A DNA stretch of 60,000 nucleotides from Polytrichum commune (GCA_950295325.1 OX485805.1:44418758-44478757); one strand, 5' to 3'. Counted from the first letter of the stretch, positions 23,441 to 35,470 are shown. Made by a program: numbers and translations. Notes: generated from the letters alone by a model not told the origin.

Positions 23441-23624
23441 CAACACAACAAAACAACATACACAATGACGCTCTAAAATTGGCAAGGGCTTCGCCGCACC
23501 TAAGAGCTCCTCTCCCCCTCTGCTCCAAATGACAAATGAGGAGGAGAGAGAGGGGCGTGGGGAGGTAGTCGGCGCCGCTAGGGTTTCCAAGCGGCAGCCA
23601 CGTGGCTAGTGGCCACTGGCTAGG

Positions 23625-23800
23625 GCTGGGATGGGGGAGGGGGATGGGGATGGGGATGGGGATGGGGATGGAGGGAATGGGGAGGGAATGGGGAGGGGAT
23701 GGGATGGGATGGGGGGGATGGGGGGGATGGGGGGGATGGGATGAGGATGGGATGGGAGAGGGGGAGGGGGAGGGGGAGGGGATGGGGATGAGGGGATACC
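23625..23800 (-). promoter_or_regulatory. GGGGATG minisatellite upstream of gene II (element 1)
   Basis: More than twenty copies of GGGGATG, GGGATG or GGGGAGG on the plus strand, that is CCCATCCC on the gene II strand. Element 2 has the same kind of block at 31285-31395. The spacing of G runs allows G-quadruplexes. The position in both copies is upstream of the leader repeats, so this may be the promoter-proximal region. That role is inferred from position only. Confidence 0.45.
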
Positions 23801-24044
23801 ATGGGGACATGGAGGGATGAGGGTTCAGGAAAAATGAAATAGGAGATGGGAAGAGCTTAGTTTAGGGACATAAATTTAACTTTCCGTATCCCCTTAGTAC
23901 CTCGACATATGGATTCCTTGTAAACATATATAAATGACTCAATTTGAATTGTGGAGAGGGGCTATCTGATTCTCCACAAGAGGTGGATGAAAATTCAATT
24001 TTCAATACGATGTCATTAATTTAATGAGGTGTTAGCTTGAACCA

Positions 24045-24239
24045 CCCTTAATATGATATTTAGTGTTAGATACTCTAAATACAAACGCATAGTACACTAA
24101 ATATCACTAACCCTATGAAAGTAACTACTATTCATTGTGAACTCAAACACTTAATTTCAACTATAATGGTAATATGTGGATGTCGCATGCACAAATTTTG
24201 TGTAAGGAAATTAATATGAAAAAAACAATTAACAATGAT
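24045..24239. mobile_element. MITE copy, left part, split by element 2
   Basis: It aligns with the first part of the intact MITE at 47438-47774 (shared CACTAAATATCA.TAACCCTAT, AAACTCAAACACT and GGTAATATGTGGA). It stops at the element 2 terminus, and the alignment resumes at 39944. The far left end is degraded. Confidence 0.75.
24236..24239 (+). other. Target-site duplication of element 2 (left), TGAT
   Basis: TGAT directly precedes AACACTATATTCG and is repeated at 39940-39943. The uninterrupted MITE at 47.6 kb has TGGT once at the corresponding place, confirming a 4-bp duplication. Confidence 0.88.
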
Positions 24240-24268
24240 AACACTATATTCGTTAATCGGAGACTTTT
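24240..24268 (+). repeat. Terminal inverted repeat of element 2, gene I side
   Basis: It begins AACACTATATTCGTTAATCG and is followed by an AGACTTTTGAAAGTCT hairpin. The inverse of this end is 46789-46817, the right end of element 1. Confidence 0.9.
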
Positions 24269-24644
24269 GAAAGTCTCAAAATTAAATATGCCCATAGTTT
24301 GGGATGCCAATATTGTGGGCATATAGAATATTGGGAACATCAAGAACATGATGATTTATAAATTCGCATGCGCAGAATATTATCATTACTAAAAATAGAA
24401 AGTCTCAATTACAATGAAAACGTGTAGTCCATGTAAAAAATAACAATGGACTTTTAAAAACAAATTGTTTTTGTCATTTTAGAGTTTAGGGTGCCCATCC
24501 CAAAAGTAAGGGTCTTATAAAATTGGATGACACATCCCAAACATATGCCACAATGGAATGTGACAAGTCTACTAAGTCTATTAAAAACCAAGCTTGCTAA
24601 GCTCACATGCCTCTCGCCATTAATTCCCACCTAGTATGTTATGT

Positions 24645-27600
24645 TTACCCATCGCCATCTTCCGCTTCATATCCATTGTCCGAGTCATTTTCCGCAGCTG
24701 CAATACGTGCCAAATTGTCCTTGGCAAAATCTATATGTTTTTGGGGGATGGTCATTGATTCTGTTTTGGAACCTTTGCGCGGCTTCCAAGCACAAAGTAT
24801 AGTATCCGTGTTTATCCAAACCGGTTTGTACGCTGAGTCCACTGTCCACTTGAAATTCTTTTTGGTGTCCCAACCTAAATAAGTGCGAAGCACGTTCTGG
24901 TCTTTAGTGCTTGGACGGCAATATTCCACCTCAATTTGACGAAAGTTGGGGCTAGTTCGAACAAAATTGGGTGAAGACAATGCTTTCACCAACCAAATTG
25001 GTTTGGGATGCTCCTCATCCCCAGCTCGTACGAGCACCATATAACCTTCGTGGCAATCAACCCCAACACGAAACGACGGTGCCGGTCGATTGCGGGCAGG
25101 GCCAACGTAATGTTCATCCATTGCGAACTCTTCACGAACGTCTCCATTGCTGAAAAACATGGTGTCGGACTCGACAACCGTCAAACAACTTTGTGGCCAA
25201 AACCCTTGTGTCAAAGTCGTACGGGTGTCGCCATCAACTGTCACTAGTGCCGAGCGAATGCGATCCCAATATGAAATCAATGGTTCATGAGTATCTCTAA
25301 CACGTCTAGTGATGTCCTCCTCACACAACTCCTTCCAATATTCAATGAATCCGGATATGCCTTTGATGATCTCCGGTCCATTCCTCATGGGGTCGGGTTT
25401 ACAAGGCTTTGGATCCCCATCCGGGAGCAAACATTTCCCATCATTGTCTTGACGCCATACTAGTATACCATCATCCGGGCCCCAATTAGGAGATGTGCAC
25501 AAAAGCTTGAATTGCATGGCCGGGAGACCATCATCCCTCATATAGAATCGGAATTGTTGTGCTTTGGTGTGTCCCACCAAACGGTCCCCTCCTTTCAACA
25601 TGTATGGCTTGATGAAGGCCTTAAAATCTGGTACTTCCTCGATCATGTGCGGAATCACCGGCATATGGTCCAAATCCATATACGATTTCATAAGAAGTGG
25701 TATGGTTGGAAAATCTTCCTCATGCAACTTCATGCTCCACCGTCCGAAGGACGCATCAATGTCGTCATGTGTGTGTCCCACCATCAAGAAAGACACAAAC
25801 ACCTCCTTAAAGATACCTTTTGCCACAAGCAAAGACCAAAAACAAAATACGTATCGACATTTGTTGTCCTTTGCGCAATTATCAAGTTGAACGTGGAGAG
25901 TTGAAGGCAAAGGTTTTGCACAAATAAGCTCTCCGGATGCTTCCGGCAATGACGACATACAAACCTCCTTACCCGCAAGCACTGCCTCATAAAGGGGTGT
26001 CGTTCCACACCCATCAAACAATGCACGTGAAGACTGTATCGGCGGTCTCTCTAGATCGCGCAAAAGTTTTGCAAATGAACCCACCGTGTGGTTAGCATCG
26101 CCAGGGTAAAAATCCAAACCATAATGGACATATTTTACGTCCCCATGGCCGTGGGCAATCATACCTATAAAAAAAAAACGATGGGTTAATCTCCAAAAAA
26201 ATGAAGAGACCACTGAAGTAGAATATTTGGAAAAACCACCCAATAAAATAGGATTTAGGGTGAAAATAGGTTTGTGATGCCATACAAACCTGTTACAAAT
26301 ACGGGCAACTTGAAGAGACCATCCGTGGCCTTTATTTTGCGTGCATAACAAGGGCATGCGGTCTTGGCGTGGTCCATTTTATCATGGATAATTGTTAGAA
26401 CCTCTGTAGGCCTCATTATGGATAGAGCACAGTTCTTGTAGTAATCTTGACGGTGAGCCTCTTGGTTGTTGACATGTTCAATATATTTTGCTTGATGCCT
26501 AGTATGAGACTCAGTACCTATGGGGTGGGCATCTCGAAGACCTTTGTATTTTTCACACGTCGTGCACCTCGCGAACTTGTCACCAGGTCTCTTCAAAATG
26601 TATTCTGCAAATTGTTGGTTTTTAATGACACTCAACTTGGACAAAGAAATGGGCCCACAACCCACTATGCGACCCATTTCGTTGATATCCGTTAATATGT
26701 TCTTCCATTTTGTGCCCGTGGGCAACACCATTTGAACAACTTTCTCCCCTGTCGACAATGTCCTCGTCTTGTGGGGCATTGCATCGGCCAATGGCACTAT
26801 GATCGTGGAGAGTGTGGCGGAGGCTTGGAGTGTAGCCTCCCTAGGTTTCTTTGTGCCCGCATTGCCATGAAATCGAGAGCGACGACCCAATGATGAATAC
26901 TTTCTAAACCTATAAAAGTCAGCCTTGGAGACGGCATGAATGGTATACCATGCGGTACAACACACTTCCACATTCTCGAGGGTCACCACCTTATGGCCAT
27001 AGGCATCAAGGTGCAAATTTCTATGGACCTCGAGTTTCTTTGCTGACCTCATACGAAAATCCGCGAGCCACATCTCCTAACGCAAAGACTTAATTTTTTC
27101 GCGGGGGAAAAATTGGCAACATCTTTTTGCACAACAGTCCTTGGCGGACACGAGACGGATAGAATCGTCTCCTATTATGCGATCCCGTCGACGCTCTTTA
27201 TCATCAGGAGGCGCGCGGCTAGAATCTTATCTACGGAGGCCTTTGCGAGGACGAGTGTTGGAAACCAAGGTTGATTGAATTTGCTCATGCCGTCGCCCAT
27301 GATCCCACAAGCTTACTTCTTCATGGAGAACCCGACGAAGGGGCCATCGGCGCAATGAAAACCTCCAAGTCACAGGGACCTCAAGCGGAAGCAAAGAATT
27401 CAATATGCACACCCCAACATCATGGAGACCAAGTGGATTGGCATCAACACATTCACGGGGATCGGAGTTTCTACATATGCCATTTGCCACCGGGACACCT
27501 AGATCATTAAGTAGAACCACATCAAGGCCCACCCATTTCTCCCTACCATATCCTGCACACAAAGGAATGTCATCGTCGTCCACACCGGAATGTAGAGAAC

Positions 27601-27766
27601 TGTCGTGCACTTGAAAAGAATCATGAGAGGATGTACGCAATGACACACCCTCCACGTTTGTGTCGTCAAAACTATACGCGGATGAGGATGAAATTTCACA
27701 TTCACGAACGGAGGACGACATGTCTGTTGACAACTCCAGAGAACTACCACCCACATGCATCGCCAT
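24645..27766 (-). pseudogene. Gene I of element 2: DUF7869-like putative transposase, two nonsense codons
   Basis: Exon 1 is 27766-26290 and exon 2 is 26164-24645 (intron GT at 26289, AG at 26165), giving 998 codons plus stop. A leader intron acceptor (TTTGTAG|G) lies just before the chosen ATG. Landmarks are an acidic Ser-rich N-terminus, a CCxxxCC cysteine cluster near residues 213-218, CTTCEKYKGLRDA near 401, IIHDKMDHAKT near 459, HGHGDVKYVHYGLDFYPGDA at the start of exon 2, LDNCAKDNK near 586 and GHTHDDIDASFGRW near 611. This order matches DUF7869 proteins, thought to be RNase-H-fold transposase relatives; the Asp residues in the last motifs are candidate catalytic acids. Lesions are TAA at 27227-27229 and TAG at 27077-27079; element 1 has Tyr and Gln codons there. 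Confidence 0.85.
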
Positions 27767-27876
27767 CCCACCTACAAAAACCAGAGGCACTAGGAGACCC
27801 AAACGTAAACGAAAGAATGACAGCCAACATGGACGACATTCAACGCAGCATGTCAAATCAGTCAAGTTTTAAATAC

Positions 27877-28936
27877 CAACGTCCGTTCGTATACGACTAC
27901 AATAGTGAATGTGCCTATGTGTGGAAGTCAATAACTTAGAAAGACTTTCAAAGTGCTATCATATTGATCGCTGATGGAATTTACGAAAGTGCGTTCATTA
28001 ATTACAGACCATCGACCTGCATGAGCAGAACGTACAAGTTTTTTACACGAACGTACGTTCGTATAGCATAGGATGAATGAGTTTGGGTATAAAGGTTTAT
28101 AAACGAGGAGTTTTTTCTGGAAACCAGTACAGAACTCGCATGTTGTATTAACGAGAAAAATTTGTAAACCACAACTATCCCGAATTTCCAAGAGTATATC
28201 GGGACAAAATAGATATCATGTTTACGAACGCACGTTCGTAAAACCACAGCAATCACTATCTGCAGGTGTACACCAAGAAATCATAGATGGCGTACTTACG
28301 AACGCACGTTCGTAAATGAACAACCATTATATCTATAATTGCACATACATAAAAGCGTAGATGCTACATTTACGAACGCACGTTCGTAAATGAACAACCA
28401 TTATATTTATAATTGCACATACATAAAAGCGTAGATGCCACATTTACGAACGCACGTTCGTAAATGAACCACCATTCGCATTGCAAATGATTTATATACA
28501 TGTGTCACACTGTCGACTCTGGTATACTTTGGTAGTTACGAACGCACGTTCGTAAATCCACAACATTGCGTCCGATCCAACTGTGCTAGTGATGGGACCT
28601 CATACTTACGAACGCGCGTTCGTAAAACCACAGCAACCCCCATTTGAATGTATACACTAGGAAATCATAGATGGCGTACTTACGAACGCACGTTCGTAAA
28701 TGAACAACCAGTATATTTATAATTGCACATACATAAAAGCGTAGATGCCACATTTACGAACGCACGTTCGTAAATGAACCACCATTCGCATTGCAAATGA
28801 TTGATATACATGTGTCACAACGTCGACTCTGGTATACTTTGGTAGTTACGAACGCACGTTCGTAAACCCACAACATTCCGTCCGATCCAACTGTGCTAGT
28901 GATGGGACCTCATACTTACGAACGAGCGTTCGTAAG
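27877..28936 (-). repeat. Palindrome cluster upstream of gene I (element 2), 13 copies
   Basis: Good copies of the palindrome lie at 28046-28066, 28221-28242, 28296-28316, 28369-28390, 28443-28464, 28536-28556, 28606-28626, 28679-28700, 28753-28774, 28846-28866 and 28915-28936. Two decayed ones lie at about 27877 and 27980. A possible leader donor (CACAG|GTACAC) lies at about 28980, so the cluster is probably intronic in the gene I 5' leader. Confidence 0.88.
28230..28936. repeat. Tandem duplication, 383-bp unit, in the gene I upstream region
   Basis: The stretch around 28240-28620 is repeated, nearly unchanged, at about 28623-28936; for example ATCATAGATGGCGTACTTACG occurs at both places. 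The first copy also contains a 74-bp internal duplication (28317-28390 and 28391-28464). Each unit carries several palindromes, so palindrome number grows by segmental duplication. Confidence 0.85.
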
Positions 28937-28984
28937 TATCCGGTATTTGCGGCGGTATATGCGGGATATGCTATGTCGTGTACC

Positions 28985-29170
28985 TGTGAGGAGTACGGTT
29001 GGCGAACAGGAGGGTGGCTTGAGCGCGCTCCGACGACTCTCTAGAGCGCACACCTCCCGTCAGCCGCAGAAAAGAGCTCTCCCGTGGGGGGAAAAGCTTT
29101 AAGTACCTCCCCCCGGTGGTTCAAAATCTCTTGGATGCTCTTTAAAAAGCGGATTCCCGCCCCCTACCTA
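28985..29170 (-). promoter_or_regulatory. Probable gene I transcription start region (element 2)
   Basis: The minus strand reads GGGAATCCGCTTTTTAAAGAGC, then CCAAGAGATTTTGAACCA, GTACTTAAAGC and GAGAGCTCTTTTCTGCGG. The same series occurs on the plus strand at 41625-41720, before gene I of element 1, while the surrounding centre differs. Strong conservation between copies, the AT-rich TTTTTAAA and the position before a plausible leader donor suggest a core promoter and first exon. No experimental element is identifiable. Confidence 0.45.
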
Positions 29171-29458
29171 GACCTACCAATATGCCATTCCCGCCATGCC
29201 ATTCCCGCCATGACCAATTATATAAATAGCATTTTGTATGCAACATGTATTGCATGCAAGCACATTATATTGGAAAAAAATGTAAATCGGTCGCACACCT
29301 TAGATGTAACCAAGGTCTGAACTACCAAATCTATATATATATATATACATATATATGTTTCATGATATTTAAATATTATGAATTTTGACATAGAAGATTA
29401 AATGATTTGCAACCAAGGTGTGAAGTCCAAGTTAATTAACAATTCATATCTAATACAA

Positions 29459-29760
29459 TAATGGTATATTTGGTAATTGGAGACTATTTAAGAACGCACT
29501 TTAAATTTCAAATATGGACTTGTAATTACAAACTAAAACTTCCATACGTATAGTTTCCAAATCGGATACACCTTATATTAGACATAAAGGCATTGAAGTG
29601 AACAAAATTATGAAACATAGTTACATGAAAATATTTGCACATGAAATGAGAAATAGACCCCAAAGGAAGGGAACATACCGAGAATTAATGGAACTTGAAT
29701 CAATTCAATGGAAATACCATCCATAACTCTTCTTAACCTTGATATATAAAAGAAACTAAA
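29459..29760 (+). repeat. Relic of another element end (gene II side) in the centre of element 2
   Basis: TATATTTGGTAATTGGAGACT and the following 300 bp align with the gene II-side end at 14498-14800 (for example CATAAAGGCATTGAAGTGAAC versus CATAAAGGCATGGAAGTGAAC). The terminal AACAC is degraded. It points rightwards. I find no partner end in the opposite sense nearby. Confidence 0.65.
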
Positions 29761-29789
29761 TTTAGAAACTAAATTTATATCACTCAATA

Positions 29790-31285
29790 AGGTGGGAGTG
29801 GGACTCATGGACCCATGAACAGAAAATCATTGACGCATGAATTAAGAGCAAGAGCCTAAGACATGCAAGTTATAATAATATTAAGTATGGATTGTGTGAT
29901 CAAATTGTATAATAGCTATTAAGTTATTATTTCATCAAAACTCTTAAGTTTCAAGTTTTATTAATCACATGAACCAAATTTTTGTCTCAATTCAATTAAT
30001 TTAGAATCTCCAAATGACAATCGGCATGATTCTCAATTATTACGATTGATATGAATCGAATAAAGCAATTTCCAATCCATCGAACATCGGTAGATCATTT
30101 TGACATGCCCATAGATCACAACATGGCCACATACAAGACTACCATGTAAGATACAAAGATGCAGGGATGTAGAGTTTAGGGTTGGTGATAGTGTTTAGGG
30201 TTTAGGGTTTAGTGTATTCGACCACATGGCTGCAATGCACAAGTTCAATCTAAAATGTCCTCAGATGAATGACGATAAACAAAATTCAAGCATGTTTACT
30301 AAGTTATTGAAGTTAATGTGATAGACGCATCCATGACATATAGGGTTTACAAATCATGAATTTAATGTGAACTCATTACTTATACATTCAAGTCGTTATA
30401 AGTGTTACATATTGTAGAATGTTTCATTCAATTAATAGTTAAGTTGAATTATATATACTATCGTTTATGTTTTTTTTGTATTAAACCTTAGGGTCCTCTT
30501 TTTAAAAACAATTAGTGTTAATTCCATAAATGTTCATGGTTTAGGGTTTTAGTTGTACAAGTGTTACTTGTACATTTTGTATAGTTGTTCTTTTTTAAAC
30601 CCCCCCACCGAAGGCTGATTTTTCACAAAGGTTTTGCCCGTCCACGTCCAAAAACCTTGAATTGAAAGGCAAAAAAATTGCAACCTGTCCCAAAACCGGT
30701 AATTATTTCTAAACCAACCCATCCATGGAAAGGTTAAAGAAAAAACAACCCGTCCCAAAACAGGTAATTTCTCAACCAACCCGTCCATGGAAAGGTTAAA
30801 GAAAAAACAACCCGTCCCAAAACAGGGAATTTCTAAACAACCATATTAATACACATCGTTGGGGATAGGGTTTTCATCAAATCCCTAGTACATGATGTGC
30901 AATGTGGAAATTGAATTCATACTCCCTATCTAGAAGATGCTTACAATGTATCCAAAGTAGATGAAGGGGATGTAGCATTTAAAATGCATGTTTTGTATTG
31001 GACTCCTTATGTTTATGTGATGGAGGCATATACATATTAAAAAGCTTGAAATTAACGTGGCTTTATTGCTTATACATCCAACTTAGATTATTTTCGTTAA
31101 TTAGAGAGTTGGGAAAGTCTCAAACTAAGTGCAAATGGTGTAATATATAGTTGCATTTCTTATTGTGATGACATATATTTATGTCAAATCGGTTAGTGCC
31201 CCCCATGCAAATCACTTTATTAAGTCACATTGAATATATTTATGTGCTTTGATTACATTGAATTACTAAACCCCAATGAATTCCA
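29790..31285. other. Central non-coding region of element 2
   Basis: No gene. A telomere-like run TTTAGGGTTTAGGGTTT lies at 30193-30210. Three tandem copies of a block containing AAAACAACCCGTCCCAAAAC and CCATGGAAAGGTTAAAG lie at 30660-30840. ATTTTCGTTAATTAGAGAG at 31083 resembles a gene I-side terminus. Several pieces match the centre of element 1 in inverse. Confidence 0.6.
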
Positions 31286-31395
31286 ACCCATCCCCCCCAT
31301 CCACCCATCCCACACCCCATGCTATCTCCCCATCCCATCCCATCCCCTCATCTTTCTAGCCCGACCCATCCCTTCCCTCCCCAATGGGAAGCGGC
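31285..31395 (+). promoter_or_regulatory. CCCATCCC-rich block upstream of gene II (element 2)
   Basis: Irregular CCCATCCC repeats, the counterpart of the GGGGATG minisatellite at 23625-23800. A conserved stretch with GCGGCCATGTGGCAG and GGGCTACCTCCCC follows, matched in inverse at 23545-23615. The presumed role in gene II expression is inferred from position and conservation. Confidence 0.4.
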
Positions 31396-32256
31396 CATGT
31401 GGCAGCCCGAGGGAAAACCCTAGAGGCGCGGGCTACCTCCCCGCGCCCCCTCCTCTCCTTCCTCATTCTCATTTGGAGCAGAGAGAGGAGGAGCGCCGCG
31501 TTGGTTTAGAGTTTAGAGGCGAAGCTCTTGCAATTTTTAGTTTTGTGTGGTGCACTTCTTTTGTAGGCGCAAGTGTTGAGAGTTATTGACAGTCCCTTGA
31601 GAGTTGCAGCTTAAGAATAGAGAACTCGAGCTAGAAGAGTTGAAAATTGGAGAGTTGAAAGTTTGTAGAGTTGAAAGTTTGAGAGTTGGAAGCTTAAGAT
31701 TAGGATACTCAAGCTATAAGCTTGATAATTGCAAGTTTTAGAGTAGCAGCTTGAGAGATACTGCATTTGAAGTTGCATATACATCAGAGTCTTAGTTAGG
31801 GTTTGTACATAGCATGCAACAACTAGTGTGAAGGCAATTTCAGTGGTGCAGAGGTGCATTTGACTTTCAAATCACCTTGCTTTTGTGGGGTTTCCTGGGG
31901 TTTTCAACAAGGGAGCAAGCAGCTTTTGGGTGTGTAAAATTTCAGAGTAAGCACAATATTCCTTCCATTCTCAAATCCTTCACAGTCTATATTTGTTCAT
32001 TATTGAATGGCATGTGTTTTGGAAGTCAAGTTCGGATCCTCATTCTGAATTCTCTGTCACATTCCAAGTCTATATGTTTTGATTGTATTGTTTTTCTTCA
32101 ATCTCACCTTTCTGACGAACACTTGCAAGCACAAGTGCAAGCTTTGCTGAGACACAGCAAGCAAGACCTTGCCATATGTATGTATACGAATCCGTATATG
32201 TACGGACACTATATTGTTATTATTAATTATATATATAAAAACAAACAACAGGCTCA

Positions 32257-32695
32257 TTTACGAACGAGCGTTCGTAAATACCTCTACCGCGCACAATATA
32301 CAACCATTTACGAACGCGCGTTCGTAAAGATTCTTTGGAACCCAAAGACTACGTTTACGAATGTGCGTTCGAAACCCTAAATCCAAAATGGAGGGATATA
32401 TCCATGCTGTAATTCATATAAGTACTTAAATCCAATCACAACACTAAAATTTAACTCAGTAGGTTACACAATATCGCATGACTTTACGAACGCGCGTTCG
32501 TATAGTTATGTACAAAATACTAATAAACAGGTATCTCATATTACGAACGCGCGTTCGTGAAAGATGTGAACCAATGTGAATGCATTGGAAACCACCCTGA
32601 AATGCATAAAGCATTCAAAACGTCGTATTTCCAAAAACCACACTATGAAAATAGTATGCATGGCACGGTGTTGTTTACGAACGAACGTTCGTAAA
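32257..32695 (+). repeat. Palindrome cluster upstream of gene II (element 2), six copies
   Basis: Copies lie at 32257-32278, 32307-32328, 32353-32372 (decayed), 32482-32502, 32540-32560 and 32674-32695, ending about 30 bp before the acceptor TGATGCAG|ATG of gene II. They are probably inside a leader intron. Confidence 0.88.
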
Positions 32696-32726
32696 AGCGA
32701 TTCTGATTTGCTCTTGTGTGATGCAG

Positions 32727-34021
32727 ATGGCTAAAGCTAGCAGAAACGCCATCGACTTGTTCGCAGTGCCAGTGGAGCGCCTTCCAGAGGGAGTCTCGGA
32801 TACCAATGGGAACGACAACTATGTCTCAAAAGAAGAAGTCATGGCTGAGTGGACGGCCATCCCCACGAAGACCGACGAAGGGTTGTTTGCATTGCGATTC
32901 ACTTATGAGCTGCAGACAAGGCTGACCAACCAGACCAATGGGTGCAGACAAAGAATTGGGAGATAGAGTCCGTAGAGGCACAAGGAGACTTTGTTATTCT
33001 GGATATGAAAAATAAAAAAGACCATGTGAACCTCCTCTTAAACTACCTATTGCACCCATTCTCTTATGCTTATGCATGCAATAATGTCGCATCCGATGCG
33101 AAACATTTCAACTTGGATGCTCTCTTTACCAAATATGCCCTGAGTCAACACTGGACGGCGAGGAAGTTGACTGCCTTGACCTTGAATGTTTCGAAGTACA
33201 ACAGTGTTGCCGCGGAGGCAAATAAAATAAAATAAAATCCGAAAAAACCAGCTGCTTCGGGGGCAGGAGGATCGAGAAGTGCTCCGCGGCCTGTGCATTC
33301 GGGGAGCAGGTTGACAGAAGGGCCCAGCAGACAATCCACTCCATCCAAGAGGTCGAGGGACGAGATGGAGAAGTCCGGATTGACGGAAGGCGCTGAGGTT
33401 AGCTCTCCGCCAGTGATGCCAACCCCTTTGAAGAAGGGAGAAAACCCAGACGCTGCCAAAGCGACAAAAATCCTTCGAGACTTCAACAACTACTCCAAGG
33501 ATTGCTGGCCTATGGGACGCCACTTCACTTTCAACGTGGATTGTTTCAAGTGCGAGAAATCCCCTAACAAGTGGGTGGTGAGGTCTCGTGAAAGCGGGGG
33601 GGTGAAGTGGCAGATTAATAACCTCATGAACAACGTCAAGTGGGATAGGCAGACCGTCTGCGTGATGCCCAAGGGTTTTTTGTCACGCCCCACAGAGAAG
33701 GATTGGCCAAGAATCCAGAATGGAGAGTTTTGGATAATCGATGGACAACACAGTCTGGAGGCGTCACAGATCATCCTAAAGGATGATAACTTCCAGCACG
33801 AGCTCAAGGCGGACCTGCGCTACTGGAAGGCGTTTTTGGTTTGGTCTGACGACTGGGACAAGCTCCGCAAAATATCTACATTTTTGAATTCCGGAAACAA
33901 GATCAAGGCATTCGAGGCCTCCTGGGCGGCGAATATAGTGGCGGCCAGAGATGTGTGGGTCGCACACGGATGCCCGCCAAAAGAGAGGGAGAACGCCAAG
34001 ACGCAATCTCCACAGTGGAAG
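32727..34021 (+). pseudogene. Gene II exon 1 with ParB/DGQHR-like motif (element 2), frameshifted
   Basis: It starts MAKASRNAIDLFAVPVERL directly after a leader-intron acceptor. The length, 1,295 bp, is one base short of a multiple of three, which locates a 1-bp deletion within the GAGCTGCAGACAAGGCTGAC stretch near 32915. TAA at 33233-33235 stands where element 1 has a lysine codon. Downstream the frame is open to the AAG|GTGAGT donor and carries CFKCEKSPNKW, VCVMPKG, GEFWIIDGQHSLEAS (around residue 337) and a helical, Trp-rich end (YWKAFLVWSDDWDKL). ParB-family N-terminal domains bind nucleotide and act at palindromic DNA sites; whether this module does so is inference. Confidence 0.65.
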
Positions 34022-34144
34022 GTGAGTTCACGAACGAGCGTTCGTAAAGCATATGTTGCATTAAACAATTTCTAAATTTTCCAACTTACGAACGTGCGTT
34101 CGTATTTAGTATTGAACACTGACGTCCTTGTATGTATGTTGCAA
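34022..34144 (+). repeat. Gene II intron with two palindromes and a damaged acceptor (element 2)
   Basis: Donor GTGAGT, palindromes at 34026-34047 and 34085-34105. The 3' end reads TTGCAA where element 1 reads GTGCAG, so the AG is lost. The nearest AG, one base on, would shift the frame. Confidence 0.8.
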
Positions 34145-35470
34145 GCGTTCTGTGATGCGATGGTGGACAAATTCTCCTCCATCGACATGAAGTCCACGAG
34201 CACCAAATCAGTTTTGGAGCTCAAAGGTGAGCTCCGTCTGATTTGCTGCAACAGAAACACCTGGGAGTTGTGGACCCAGTTCTTCGACGCTTACAGCTCG
34301 GGCGATCTGGTGAACCCAGACACAAAAGAGAAGTACGCTCAAGAGAAGAGCGGAGAGGCCCCGCCTCTACTGCGAGAATTTTTTAGGGCCCTGCAAGGAC
34401 TGACTGAATCAGAGTTGCAGCGTTGTGCGGTTCACGTTCTTAGGAACACCGTCGGAAGGACCATCCCTTATCCCAAGATATTTTTGAAGAGACCAAAGCA
34501 CAAACCCGGCACGTACTCGATCAAAGAGTGGTGCGACCACAGGAAGCTGAAGACCGCTGCGATGCGGGAGATTAGCGGCCTATTGCCTGAGATGCACCTT
34601 TTTCAGGCCGACGAGGATATCAACTGGGCGAAATGGAAGGAGTTCAAGGTGCTGTACAATATCAACGGTGCCTCAATGCGCAGCCTGGTGAAGGAGCACG
34701 TCGCCGTCCTGAAGCTCAAGGGAAACAAAAGAACAAAAAAAACAGAAACGGAACCTGAAGAGCTTCAACGGTACATCTCCTTCTTGGAGAGGAAGAGGAA
34801 CGCCACCTTCGAGGGCGTGGCAAGATTTTGTGTGGTGACCACGGGGCTGGAGAGGACCACGTTTTCCAAGTGGGACGGCACCTTCAGCAGGTCCGAGGTC
34901 AGGGAGGATCGAAGGGGTTGTCCCTTCGCGGTCATCGACTTCAGAGGGATCCCCGGTGCCTCGCGACAGGGCGCGAAGGGGGAGCCTTTTTACAACCCTT
35001 TCATGGCGAAATTCATGGAGCACAAATCTCCGACCATGAGGGAGCCGCACGTATGGCTGTGGATTGTAGAGCAAGAGAAGCAATCCGTCGTCATCGATTT
35101 GTATGAGAACAAGATCAAGTTCGAGTACAACATCTTCCACAGCACATACGTGCCAGCGAAGACGGAGGGGATTGTTGCCGTAAACGAGGCTAGAGGCAAC
35201 AAGCAGATGGGAGCGGTGAGCCTCATCTTCTTGACGTACAATGCGCTTAGGAATGGGCCAGCACCCATAAAGGCGAGCAACACATTCAAGAAGATATACA
35301 GCATCCCTCACCCACCTCCAAAGGATCTCTTCCAGGAGACTCTGTACACTGTCTTCCCGGCGCTGGAGCTGAGGATGGAGTTCTACGTCTCCATATTGCA
35401 GGGTTTGGCAATGACTGGCGAGACTGTCTACAACGTATTTGGGGGCAGCAAATTTATGTACGTGGCCATG
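34145..35470 (+). pseudogene. Gene II central conserved exon (element 2)
   Basis: It has 442 codons, open throughout, ending ATG|GTAAGC. It matches the element 1 exon codon for codon with many conservative changes, which indicates selection on the protein before the copies decayed. Landmarks are KSVLELKGELRLICCNR, LKRPKHKPGTYSIKEWCDHR, MRSLVKEHVAVLKLKGNKR, FLERKRNATFEGVARFC, DFRGIPGASRQ, PHVWLWIVEQEK and EFYVSILQGL. The exon order and the tract of buried hydrophobics suggest it forms one folded unit with exon 1. No known family is recognised. It is the most conserved exon of gene II and the only one of which a relic is clear in element 0 (51680-52135). Confidence 0.75.

Noticed and set aside
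23397-23820. Pro/Ser/His-rich and Gly/Met-rich frames on the two strands.
   Set aside because: They are translations of the GGGGATG minisatellite.
28221-28936. Regularly spaced identical palindromes resembling a CRISPR array.
   Set aside because: Spacing varies from about 70 to 90 bp, the spacers themselves are repeated in 383-bp and 74-bp units, the same palindrome occurs in introns and exons elsewhere, there are no cas genes, and the DNA is from a eukaryote.
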